From Planctomycetota bacterium (GTDB lineage Bacteria; Planctomycetota; Planctomycetia; Pirellulales; Pirellulaceae): a DNA stretch of 31,452 bases. The position numbers were made by a program, and so were the translations under genes. Of the stretch, positions 18,505 to 25,942 are shown piece after piece. How positions within the stretch are numbered: position 1 is the first letter of the stretch; every line of letters starts with the position of its first letter. A model generated the notes under the pieces. The model searched no databases, had not been told where the DNA came from, and saw only the letters and a list, made by a program, of their open reading frames with translations. The DNA is taken from assembly GCA_029259935.1 (NCBI GenBank), contig JAJDEH010000359.1, positions 1 through 31,452 of the forward strand. Reading direction: 5' to 3'.

Positions 18505-21298
18505 CCGCCAATCCGATCGCCGCACGTTGTCGAAACTGCGCAGCACGTTTTCCGGACGGCCCTGGAACCTCGATCCGAGTTTCGTCGGATCGGTTCTAGA
18601 AGCCATGGAGAACCGCGACCTGAACGCCGTCAAGAACCTGGCTTCGACCATCGACATGGCCGCCGAGAAAGTCAACGGCACGGGCATCGCCTTGATCCCC
18701 GTCGTCGGCGTGCTGCAAGAAAACGAAGACTGGTTTTCGTACTACACCGACAGCAGCACTTACTCCGGCATCGAAACCTCGCTCAAAGATGCCGCCGCCG
18801 ATGAAAAGACCAGCCGCGTCGTGCTGTACGTCGATTCGCCAGGTGGCGAAGCGATCGGCTGCAAACGCATCGCCGACCTGGTCAAGCAACTTGGTGAAAA
18901 GAAACCGATCATCGCTTACGTGCAAGGCGGCGCGTGCAGTGCGGCCTATTACATCGCTTCGGCCTGCCAAAAGATCCTGGCCACGCCCGATTCGCTGGTC
19001 GGCTGCATCGGCACGATCTACCCCCACGTCGAATCGAGCAAGATGTTGGAGGAATGGGGCGTCAAGTTCACCGTCTTTACGAATGCCGAGTCGCCGGCCA
19101 AGGGATACGGCAACAGCTACGAGCCGCTGACCGACAAATCGACCAAGTCGTTGCAAGAGTTCGTCGACAGCTTTGGCCAGCCGTTCATTTCCGACGTCGC
19201 GCGGTTCCGCGCCGTCGGCCGCGACAAGGTCTTACAGGATTTTGGCCAGGGCGAAAGCTACATCGCTCCGCTGGCCCTCAAGCGAGGCATGATCGACGGC
19301 ACGGTCGCCGACTTGGAATCAGCCATCGCACAAATCACCACCACTTCGTCGGCCTCCGCGCCTTCCAATTCCAACGGCCGCTCACCCACCCCTCGACGCG
19401 ACACCATGCGAGAACGGTCCCGGGTGAGCGGCCGCTCTTCAACAGGCAACAGCACCATGAAAAAGATCAAGCAACTCATGAAGAAGATGGGCCTCTTGAA
19501 CTCGGCGAACGTCGACGACAAGGCGGTTTTCGCCAAGCTCAAAATGTACTTCGGCCTGTTCGGAGTGAAGATGCCCCGGACGATGGGCGAAGTCTACAAG
19601 CAACTGCGGCAGCTCCAAGGCCCGCAAGCCATGGACGACGACAAACCGGAAAACAACGACGACGAACCGGACAACATGGACGACGAAGAGCATCCCGAGA
19701 ACAACGGCGAAGACGATCCGATCCCGTCGGACGATGACGACCTCGACAACGAAGAGGATAACGACGACCTCGGCGCGGAAGGGGACGATCCGGTTCCCGA
19801 TTCCGAAGGCGACGACGACACGCCCGAGTCGCGTGCCCAACGCGTGCGGACTGCGGAATACGCCGAAGCTCGCCAAGAGATCCGTCAGCAGGAACTCGAT
19901 CGCTTGGCCAATTTGCGCGCCAGCGGCCGTCTGCTGAACCAAGTCGCCAACCGCACGGTGATCACCAATTCGATGGTCACTGCCGCTTTCAATCGCGGCG
20001 AAACCCCTCAACAAGCCACGAAGAAATGGGGTAAGGCCATGTCCAACGCCGAACCACCGCTCAACACGACCCGCGTCAATGTTACCGGCCAGGGCAGCGA
20101 CCGCTTCACGATCGACGCCGTCGATGCGCTGCTTTACAAGTCCAGCGGCGGAGCGACTCCACTGAGCCAATCGGCTGAGAACCTGGTGCGCAAGCCGTTG
20201 TGGGCCATCGCCGGCGAGTGCTTGCAGATGCGCCGCGGGCAAAACGTCGACCTGTTCGGCGATCGTGAAATGATGGTCCGCGACGCGATGGAAATGAACG
20301 GAACGCAACGGGTCACCAGTTACAGCGAAAAAGAAAAACGGCACTACATCGGTGCCACCGGAGGCGGACCGGCTTCGCGGCCTGGCGACTTCCCCAACAT
20401 CCTTTCCAATTTGGCCAATAAGTATCTCGATACGATCGAACTCGACGAGTTCAGCTATCCCGAATACACGGCCATTTTGCCCGCCGGACTGAACGACTAC
20501 AAACCGGCTCCGCTGATCAATCGCGGCACGATGGAAGAACTGGACGTCGTGAAAGACGACGAAAAAATCCAACAGATCGGCATCGCGGAGGAAGTGCTTT
20601 CCTACATCTTCCTGCAGAGGTTCGCCAACAAATGGGGTTGGACCGTCGAGCTTATCGCGAATGACGATCTCAACGCCTTCGCCGAGGGTATGCTCGGCTT
20701 GCAAGAGGCCTGGGGAGCGACTCAAAACCGCTTGTGCCTGGAGCATTTGACCGGCAACGCGGCGCTACTGGATGGCAATCTGCTGTTCAGCGATCGCGGC
20801 GGGACGCTGGGCAACAACGATCGAGCCGCCGGCAATCCGCCCAGCGATACCGAATGGGGCGCGATGGAAGAACTGTACGCCGACATCAAGGGTGTCGACA
20901 CCGAAAAACGCGTCCGGGGATCCCTGGATACGATCTTTACCCCGACCGGCACGACCGAACACGAAGCCGTGCGAACCTTCGCGCCGTTGAACATCTTGGA
21001 ACCCAAGGCGGCCAACACGACTGGCAATGTCGGCATCTTCCGCGACAAGGTCAAGATCCTCAGCGAAAGCGAACTGCGGCGCACGTCGAACATCTTGTAC
21101 TACGGATTTCGAAAACCCAAAAACCTGCGAACCGCGACGATCATCCGCGGCTATTTCAACGGCATGGGTGAGGGGGGCCGGCGCGAGCGTTGGTACGACC
21201 CCGAACGGCAAACGACCTGGACAAGTATCACCGGCGCGATCGCCACGGCGGTCAAGAACTGGCGCTACGCCGTTCGCAACGCCGGCACTGGAGCGTAA
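18497..21298 (+). CDS. Fused S49-type prohead protease, acidic linker and major capsid protein
   Basis: A 933-residue fusion. Residues about 1-285 are a ClpP/SppA-like S49 protease: RVVLYVDSPGGEAIGC (oxyanion region), nucleophile Ser148 in GGACSAAYYIA, and a likely base Lys202 in ESPAKGYGN, as in lambda gpC. A linker (about 285-450) holds a Met-initiated basic helix (MKKIKQLMKKMG, residue 321) and a long Asp/Glu-rich disordered stretch that could be the scaffold. From about 450 comes a helix (EARQEIRQQELDRLANL) and then the major capsid domain. Protease and capsid are normally separate genes; fusion implies self-cleavage during head maturation. The start at 18497 overlaps the portal stop. An internal start at residue 321 could give scaffold plus capsid alone, as Nu3 does in lambda. 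Confidence 0.88.
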   Translation: MPSRQSDRRTLSKLRSTFSGRPWNLDPSFVGSVLEAMENRDLNAVKNLASTIDMAAEKVNGTGIALIPVVGVLQENEDWFSYYTDSSTYSGIETSLKDAAADEKTSRVVLYVDSPGGEAIGCKRIADLVKQLGEKKPIIAYVQGGACSAAYYIASACQKILATPDSLVGCIGTIYPHVESSKMLEEWGVKFTVFTNAESPAKGYGNSYEPLTDKSTKSLQEFVDSFGQPFISDVARFRAVGRDKVLQDFGQGESYIAPLALKRGMIDGTVADLESAIAQITTTSSASAPSNSNGRSPTPRRDTMRERSRVSGRSSTGNSTMKKIKQLMKKMGLLNSANVDDKAVFAKLKMYFGLFGVKMPRTMGEVYKQLRQLQGPQAMDDDKPENNDDEPDNMDDEEHPENNGEDDPIPSDDDDLDNEEDNDDLGAEGDDPVPDSEGDDDTPESRAQRVRTAEYAEARQEIRQQELDRLANLRASGRLLNQVANRTVITNSMVTAAFNRGETPQQATKKWGKAMSNAEPPLNTTRVNVTGQGSDRFTIDAVDALLYKSSGGATPLSQSAENLVRKPLWAIAGECLQMRRGQNVDLFGDREMMVRDAMEMNGTQRVTSYSEKEKRHYIGATGGGPASRPGDFPNILSNLANKYLDTIELDEFSYPEYTAILPAGLNDYKPAPLINRGTMEELDVVKDDEKIQQIGIAEEVLSYIFLQRFANKWGWTVELIANDDLNAFAEGMLGLQEAWGATQNRLCLEHLTGNAALLDGNLLFSDRGGTLGNNDRAAGNPPSDTEWGAMEELYADIKGVDTEKRVRGSLDTIFTPTGTTEHEAVRTFAPLNILEPKAANTTGNVGIFRDKVKILSESELRRTSNILYYGFRKPKNLRTATIIRGYFNGMGEGGRRERWYDPERQTTWTSITGAIATAVKNWRYAVRNAGTGA

Positions 21299-21359
21299 CC
21301 GTACCGTGGCGTGACCGCGAAGCGACCCAACCACCAAGACCAACAACAGGACGAAAACC

Positions 21360-22070
21360 ATGTCCAAACAAACCAGACAGTACACGTACCACTTCCGTGG
21401 CGCGCACGCGCCGCCGGCCGTCGCCAGCCGCGAAGACGCTTTTTGCAGCCTGGTCGTCGGCACGGGGGGAACTCCCACCGTGCAGGCGCTCGACGGAGCC
21501 ATGCGGCTGGCCCTTACCGCCGATGACGAAGTGCAACGCGCGGCGCTCTATATGGGCGACGTCCTGCCCTTTGACGTCGACGACATTCAGCGCGTCGACA
21601 TTATCGCCCGCGCATCGGCGATCGGCGCGACCGAAGACGTCGTCTTTGGCGTCGCCTCGGCCCGCAATAACACGCTGGACAACGTGGCCGCCCATGCCTG
21701 GTTCCGCATGGACGGATCCAACGCCCTGGTCTGCGAAAGCGACGACGGAACGACCGACGTCAACGACATTGCCACCGGAGTGACTCCCGCAGCGGCCAAC
21801 TACTTTCATTACGGGATCGACTTCGCCAGCGGGATTCATTCGCAAGATCCGCCTTCGTTGTCGCTGGGACGCAAGAGCAATCTGCACTTCACGGCCAGCA
21901 ACAGCTTGGGAAGCCATCGCCGAGTTGCCACGGGAAGCCGCTTCAGCTTGTCGCAATACAGCGCCGGCGTGCAGTTCCTGTTCGAGTTGCAAAAAGCCAG
22001 CGGCGTCGGAACGCCGACGTTCGACATCCTCGAATGCTCGGTCGACGTGAAACTGCCCAGCTTCAGCTAA
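21360..22070 (+). CDS. Probable virion protein (capsid-associated)
   Basis: A 236-residue strand-rich, Ala/Asp-rich protein. The central and C-terminal parts (VVFGVASARNNTLDNVAAHAWF, ANYFHYGIDFASGIHSQDPP, FLFELQKASGVGTPTFDILEC) look like a stable beta structure with no enzyme motif and no signal peptide. It follows the capsid gene by 61 bases with a clear start. By position it would be a decoration or head-tail protein. No family was recognised. Confidence 0.6.
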   Translation: MSKQTRQYTYHFRGAHAPPAVASREDAFCSLVVGTGGTPTVQALDGAMRLALTADDEVQRAALYMGDVLPFDVDDIQRVDIIARASAIGATEDVVFGVASARNNTLDNVAAHAWFRMDGSNALVCESDDGTTDVNDIATGVTPAAANYFHYGIDFASGIHSQDPPSLSLGRKSNLHFTASNSLGSHRRVATGSRFSLSQYSAGVQFLFELQKASGVGTPTFDILECSVDVKLPSFS

Positions 22071-22122
22071 GCCCTTCGACGTCCGGAAACAACTTCGCTC
22101 AGCCATCAACAAGGAACCACCC

Positions 22123-23067
22123 ATGAAACGCTTTTTCCTGATCGCCGCGGCGATCGCGGCGCTGGTTCTCGCCGCTGAAACCCATGCGCAAGTCGTTCAC
22201 CTCAAGGCCGGCGAAGGACTGACCGCCGTGATGGGCGGAGCCGCCGCGACCACCAACCCGACTTATCTGGTCAATGGAAGCAAAAGCGGCAGTTTGAACG
22301 GAGCGACGGCGGTCACCTTGGCCAACGATCCGCAACTGGAAAGCGACGTTCGCTCCGTTTTCGTTTACAACGCCGACACGGCCGACGTCACGGTCACGTT
22401 CACGCACGACAAAGCAACGGACGTGACGCTGGCGGCGGTTACGCTGTCCGCCGGCGATATGCTCCGCTGGGACGATCAAGGCATTCGTGTGATCGACAGT
22501 GGCGGCCAGTTACAACAAGGGACCACCGCGATCGGCGGCACGGGAGCCGCGGCCGGAAGCGGAGTCGTCGCCGCCGAAGACGGGCATGGTCGCATCCATC
22601 TAACGACGCTGACCCTGACGAATACGCCTGTCGTGTTAGCCGACGAAGCCGGGGTGATCGCCCACGGCGGCTTGAAAATCTACGATCTGCCGGCCGGCGC
22701 GGTGCAGGTCCTGGGCGCGGTTTCCGATCTCGATCTGACGCTGAGCGCGGCGGGCGTCAACGCCGATTGGGATGGCGACGTGGCGCTGGGAACGGTTACG
22801 GCCAGTAACAACAACACGCTGGCCTCCACCGAAGCCAACTTCATCCCGTCGACCGCCACGCCGCAAGCGGCCGCCAGCGCGACCACCGCCAACGCTCAAT
22901 CGACCATTACGCAAGCCGGCACGGTGATCGACGGCACGACGACCGCCGCCGACGTGTATTTGAATTTGCTGGTCGACGACGCCGACCACACCGTCGGCGC
23001 GACACCGACCAACATCATTTGCAACGGCACCGTGAAACTGGTCTGGGTGCAATTAGGAGACTACTAA
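22123..23067 (+). CDS. Probable virion protein with N-terminal signal peptide
   Basis: A 314-residue protein. The first 22 residues (MKRFFLIAAAIAALVLAAET, then HA) form a good signal peptide, unusual for a protein assembled in the cytoplasm. The mature part is Ala/Thr/Asp-rich and strand-like. The C-terminal 160 residues (GRIHLTTLTLTNTPVVLADE, LKIYDLPAGAVQVLGAVSDL, VNADWDGDVALGTVTASNNN, VYLNLLVDDADHTVG) resemble a structural protein common in phage head clusters. The N-terminal part (FVYNADTADVTVTFTHD) resembles a second small beta domain. It may be a head fibre or decoration protein; the signal peptide could be a real export signal or an N-terminal propeptide. Confidence 0.6.
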   Translation: MKRFFLIAAAIAALVLAAETHAQVVHLKAGEGLTAVMGGAAATTNPTYLVNGSKSGSLNGATAVTLANDPQLESDVRSVFVYNADTADVTVTFTHDKATDVTLAAVTLSAGDMLRWDDQGIRVIDSGGQLQQGTTAIGGTGAAAGSGVVAAEDGHGRIHLTTLTLTNTPVVLADEAGVIAHGGLKIYDLPAGAVQVLGAVSDLDLTLSAAGVNADWDGDVALGTVTASNNNTLASTEANFIPSTATPQAAASATTANAQSTITQAGTVIDGTTTAADVYLNLLVDDADHTVGATPTNIICNGTVKLVWVQLGDY

Positions 23068-23073
23068 CGGGAG

Positions 23074-23487
23074 ATGTCCGAATTTCAAACCGATTTCCAG
23101 GCCGACGCCTTGCCCGCGTTGCAAGAGACGTTCGGCTGGCCATCGGTTTACACCAGGCCCAGCACGGGTCACAGCGCGAGCATCACCGTGATGCTCGACC
23201 AACACATCCAGCAATCGTTCGGAGGTCAAGGCGCGTTTTTTGAAACCCGATCGATGGTCTTTCTGATCGAAGCCGTCGACCTGGTGCTGAACAGCGTCAA
23301 GACCTTACCCCAACGGGGCGATCGCCTGCTGATCAACGATTTGACCGGAAACCAAAGAACTTACGAAGTCGCGCCCGAAGGGGGCGCGCCCCTGCATGCC
23401 TTCAACGATCAAGCTCACGCGCAATTGCGCGTGCCCATGTCCCTGATCGCCACCGACACCACGACGACCACGACACCCGCTCCCTAA
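23074..23487 (+). CDS. Head-tail connector or joining protein
   Basis: A 137-residue protein, six bases after the preceding stop with a good AACGGGAG site. Its shape fits small head-tail joining proteins of the lambda gpFII kind: a helical start (MSEFQTDFQADALPALQETF) and a beta barrel (ASITVMLDQHIQQSF, MVFLIEAVDLVL, TLPQRGDRLLIND, RTYEVAPEGG). GDxL...ND is typical of proteins that test domains of tail-completion modules. It ends in a Thr/Pro tail. Its order between capsid and tail genes supports the call. Confidence 0.65.
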   Translation: MSEFQTDFQADALPALQETFGWPSVYTRPSTGHSASITVMLDQHIQQSFGGQGAFFETRSMVFLIEAVDLVLNSVKTLPQRGDRLLINDLTGNQRTYEVAPEGGAPLHAFNDQAHAQLRVPMSLIATDTTTTTTPAP

Positions 23488-23494
23488 CGAAACC

Positions 23495-23980
23495 ATGCCG
23501 AAGATTCAGGTCAAAATTCGAGACGCGGTTCACTCGGCTATCGCCGCCGCCGTGTTCGCCGACTTCGCGGACGCTTCGGTACCGGCGGTCGTCAAATCGT
23601 ACCTCTTTGACCGCAAGGCGGAAGACTTCCAGCCAGAGCAAGCCAAACCGATTATCAGCGTGTGGATCTCCGGAATCGAAAGCGGCGGGGCCTCGGCTAG
23701 GAGTGTGGTCCAACGCGATTACGGAATCCCGGTTCGCGTGGAAAAGCTGCTCGACATGGACAACCTGGAAACCGACGTCGACAACCTGACGGGCCTGGTC
23801 GAGGAGATCCAGGCATTGTTTGAGCCCAACGACGAAGAAGACCCACCCAAGGACGGTGTCCTGGAGATCGCCGGCGAGGACTCGGCCGACTGGCAAAACA
23901 CGACGACCACCCCGATCAGCGACCAAATGCTGGCCAGCAACATCTTCCAGCAGGACATCCTTTTCACCTATCGCTACTAA
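23495..23980 (+). CDS. Tail completion / tail terminator-like protein
   Basis: A 161-residue protein with a helical start (VKIRDAVHSAIAAAVFADFA), then strands and a loop (KPIISVWISGIESGG, DYGIPVRVEKLLDMDN), an acidic helix (LVEEIQALFEPNDEEDPP) and a final strand (NIFQQDILFTYRY). This alpha/beta layout and size match tail-terminator or gpU-like proteins that cap the tail tube, and the gene lies between connector and tail tube as expected. The identification rests on layout rather than specific residues. Confidence 0.55.
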   Translation: MPKIQVKIRDAVHSAIAAAVFADFADASVPAVVKSYLFDRKAEDFQPEQAKPIISVWISGIESGGASARSVVQRDYGIPVRVEKLLDMDNLETDVDNLTGLVEEIQALFEPNDEEDPPKDGVLEIAGEDSADWQNTTTTPISDQMLASNIFQQDILFTYRY

Positions 23981-23992
23981 TGAGGCAACACC

Positions 23993-24472
23993 ATGGCCAG
24001 AGGTTACCGAGGCGGAACCGCCAAGCTGTATCAAGAAGCAACCTGGGACGATGGCGAAGATATTCCCGGTTCGCCTTCTTGGACCAACATCGCCCGCGCG
24101 ATCGACGTTTCGGCCGCGATCACCCGCGCCGAAGCGTCCGTGCCTTCGCGCGAATCCGACTGGAACAAAATCGTTCCCGGCCTGATCGACGGCAAGATCA
24201 CCGCCGGCTATCGGCTCCGCCAGCTCGCCGACGCCGTCTGGGACGGACTGCTCGCCGAACTGCTGGCCGCCACTCCGATTCTGATCGCCATGATGACGAC
24301 CAACATTGCCACGTCGGGTAGCAAAGGCTGGCGCGTGCCGGCCGTCGTGCTGGACGCCAGTCCCTCTCAACCGCTTAACGACGGCGCGAGCGGCAACCTG
24401 GTGTTCGGACCCGCCGACTCCGAAGACGCCAGCGGCGCGGTACTCGATCCCGCCCGCCTGGTAACCGCCTGA
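23993..24472 (+). CDS. Major tail tube protein (probable)
   Basis: A 159-residue protein (GYRGGTAKLYQEATWDDGED, WTNIARAIDVSAAITRAEAS, SDWNKIVPGLIDGKITAGYR, ILIAMMTTNIATSGSKGWRV). The pattern 'distinct strands, ITAGYR-like beta, then an LLAATPILIAM helix and a late beta stretch' fits siphovirus tail tube subunits, which form stacked hexamers around the tape measure. It lies upstream of the tail chaperone and tape measure genes, the usual order. Confidence 0.7.
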   Translation: MARGYRGGTAKLYQEATWDDGEDIPGSPSWTNIARAIDVSAAITRAEASVPSRESDWNKIVPGLIDGKITAGYRLRQLADAVWDGLLAELLAATPILIAMMTTNIATSGSKGWRVPAVVLDASPSQPLNDGASGNLVFGPADSEDASGAVLDPARLVTA

Positions 24473-24511
24473 TCCAAAACGAATCGCCGATCGCGGCGCT
24501 GGAAACGAACC

Positions 24512-25105
24512 ATGCAAAAAGTTGAACTGAAGCCGGGCGAGCCGTTGACGGCCGAATACGTCGCCGCGATGTGCGTCAAGAATCTGGATCTGACCACGCC
24601 CGGGCTGATTGCTCGGGCGCGGGAGTTCGGCCGAAACGCTGATCCGGACGCCGTCGAGAAGAACATGGTCGTACAGATCACGCCCCTCGGTATGTTCTTG
24701 CTTTGCGAAACGGTGTTCCAACGGGCCGGCGATCGCCGCGACCAAATCTGGGCCGAAGTCGATCGGTTACTACCCGACGAGATGACGGTCGAACACCTGG
24801 CGGCGCGGTGCTTGAAGAAAGTCACGTTGCAAAACGCCGGCTTGATTCGTCGGGCCAAGAAGATGCGCAAGAACCCGGCCTTGGTGCGAGAACACACCAT
24901 CGTCCAGATCAGTCTGCAAACGCTACGGCGCATCTGTGAAGCGGTCCTCGACGGCGACAAGGAGCAACGCGAACAAGCGGCCGATCCGGAGCCAACCATC
25001 ATGAGGCCGAAAGAATCGGTTGCCGATCCGCAATTCGAACCGCCGGCGGAATCCAAATCCGAAGCCCCCGAGTCTCCGCCTTCCAAAAAAAAACCGAAAG
25101 GCTAA
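24512..25105 (+). CDS. Unknown tail-region protein with tandem duplicated domain
   Basis: A 197-residue protein made of two related halves. Half 1 (about 10-75) has PLTAEYVAAMCVKNLDL, PGLIARAREFGRN and MVVQITPLGMFLLCETVF. Half 2 (about 87-150) has EMTVEHLAARCLKKVTL, AGLIRRAKKMRKN and TIVQISLQTLRRICEAVL. The halves align end to end, so an internal duplication is clear. A disordered, Pro/Lys-rich tail follows. Each half looks like a small helical bundle. Its place between the tail tube and the chaperone suggests a tail assembly or tube-associated role. No family was recognised. Confidence 0.6.
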   Translation: MQKVELKPGEPLTAEYVAAMCVKNLDLTTPGLIARAREFGRNADPDAVEKNMVVQITPLGMFLLCETVFQRAGDRRDQIWAEVDRLLPDEMTVEHLAARCLKKVTLQNAGLIRRAKKMRKNPALVREHTIVQISLQTLRRICEAVLDGDKEQREQAADPEPTIMRPKESVADPQFEPPAESKSEAPESPPSKKKPKG

Positions 25106-25114
25106 ACGCCACCC

Positions 25115-25819
25115 ATGCCCAAGTTCACCGACAAGATCGGGACGGAATGGACCGTCGAACTCGACCTGCCCATGATTCGTGCCATCAAGGCCAACGAGCA
25201 TTTTCACGATGAAGAAGGGAATCCGCTCGACCTGCTGATTGTCACCAAGGACAAAAAGGCGGGCAAAGCGATGTTCGAGCGCTTGCAGACGGATCTCGAA
25301 TTGATGGTCGATCTGCTGTTCGTCGTTTGCCAAGAGCAAGCGGAAAAGGCGAAGGTCCCGTCCGAGGACTTTGGACGCCGGCAAGACTTGGAAACGATCA
25401 AAAACGGCGTGGAAGCGTTCATGGAGGCATACATCGATTTTTTCCCCAAGGACCTCCGTCAGAAGATGAGGAATGCGCTGAAGATCGCCAGGGAGACGAC
25501 GGAGGTTACTACGGGGAATTTGACGCCGGAGGAAGCGGAGGAACTGCGGGCGTACATGAGGGAGACGGAGGAACTGACGAAGTTGGAGGCGGAGATCGAG
25601 AAGGCGGAGACGATGAATTCGCTGAAGACGAGGAAGCAAGAGCTGCAAGCGCGGCTTGCGACGCTTGGGAGTGGATCGACGGAGTCTACGGAATCATCGG
25701 ATACCCCGTCCATGAACGAGGACTCACCCTCCGACGACTCTACACCATGCACGTCCGAAGGCGAGAACACGACTGGAAGCAAACCGCAAGACTCTGCGCC
25801 GTTATCGCCGGCAGCCTAG
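25115..25819 (+). CDS. Tail assembly chaperone, gpG-like
   Basis: A 234-residue protein that by position, just before the tape measure gene, is the G part of the tail chaperone. The folded domain (about 1-110: KIGTEWTVELDLPMIRAIKA, FERLQTDLELMVDLLFVV, VEAFMEAYIDFFPKDLRQ) is helical and acidic, as in the family. A charged coiled coil (about 125-180) follows. The final 50 residues are low-complexity Ser/Thr/Asp that look like the wrong-frame reading of the T domain. A slippery T TTT TTC lies at 25438-25444. The chaperone coats the tape measure before tube assembly and is not in the mature tail. Confidence 0.75.
   Translation: MPKFTDKIGTEWTVELDLPMIRAIKANEHFHDEEGNPLDLLIVTKDKKAGKAMFERLQTDLELMVDLLFVVCQEQAEKAKVPSEDFGRRQDLETIKNGVEAFMEAYIDFFPKDLRQKMRNALKIARETTEVTTGNLTPEEAEELRAYMRETEELTKLEAEIEKAETMNSLKTRKQELQARLATLGSGSTESTESSDTPSMNEDSPSDDSTPCTSEGENTTGSKPQDSAPLSPAA
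25438..25444 (+). promoter_or_regulatory. Candidate -1 ribosomal frameshift site
   Basis: T TTT TTC in the frame of the G gene (codons GAT TTT TTC CCC), a canonical X XXY YYZ heptamer. Slipping back one base enters a frame open to 25932 that encodes the T-like domain. It is the only canonical heptamer I found in the overlap, but it lies about 300 bases before the conserved T motif, further than usual. Confidence 0.5.
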
Positions 25820-25932
25820 GAGGCAAGGCGGACGAACTGGCTTTTCTGCCCGACGACCTCAAGAAGCACGTTCAAGGAGGAATTCCGATCAACGAAAACA
25901 CGATCGACGCGCTGGCCGGCGTCTTTCTCTGA
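25444..25932 (+). CDS. Tail assembly chaperone T domain (made by -1 frameshift)
   Basis: The -1 frame overlaps the end of the G gene and continues past it. Its last 90 residues contain the recognisable T motif: WEWIDGVYGIIGYPVHE, LTLRRLYTMHVRRREHDWKQ, TARLCAVIAGSLGGK, FLPDDLKKHV. The 'LTLReLy.M...R..eW..tA.l.a.ia' pattern is well known from phage tail chaperone extensions. If the slip is at 25438, the T part first reads an acidic Gly/Asp/Glu-rich stretch (about 70 residues). An independent start at ATG 25747 (MHVRRREHDW) is possible but would cut the domain. The G-T fusion normally links the tape measure to tail tube subunits. Confidence 0.7.
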   Translation, partial: PQGPPSEDEECAEDRQGDDGGYYGEFDAGGSGGTAGVHEGDGGTDEVGGGDREGGDDEFAEDEEARAASAACDAWEWIDGVYGIIGYPVHERGLTLRRLYTMHVRRREHDWKQTARLCAVIAGSLGGKADELAFLPDDLKKHVQGGIPINENTIDALAGVFL

Positions 25933-25942
25933 GTAACAAATC

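Noticed and set aside
19439..20746. 435-residue leftward open frame opposite the capsid gene
   Set aside because: Shadow of the acidic linker and capsid domain; its Val/Phe-rich repeats are the reverse complement of Asp/Glu codons.
23402..24745. 447-residue leftward open frame opposite the head-tail genes
   Set aside because: It spans several rightward genes that each have good starts and overlaps, and shows no protein-like pattern.
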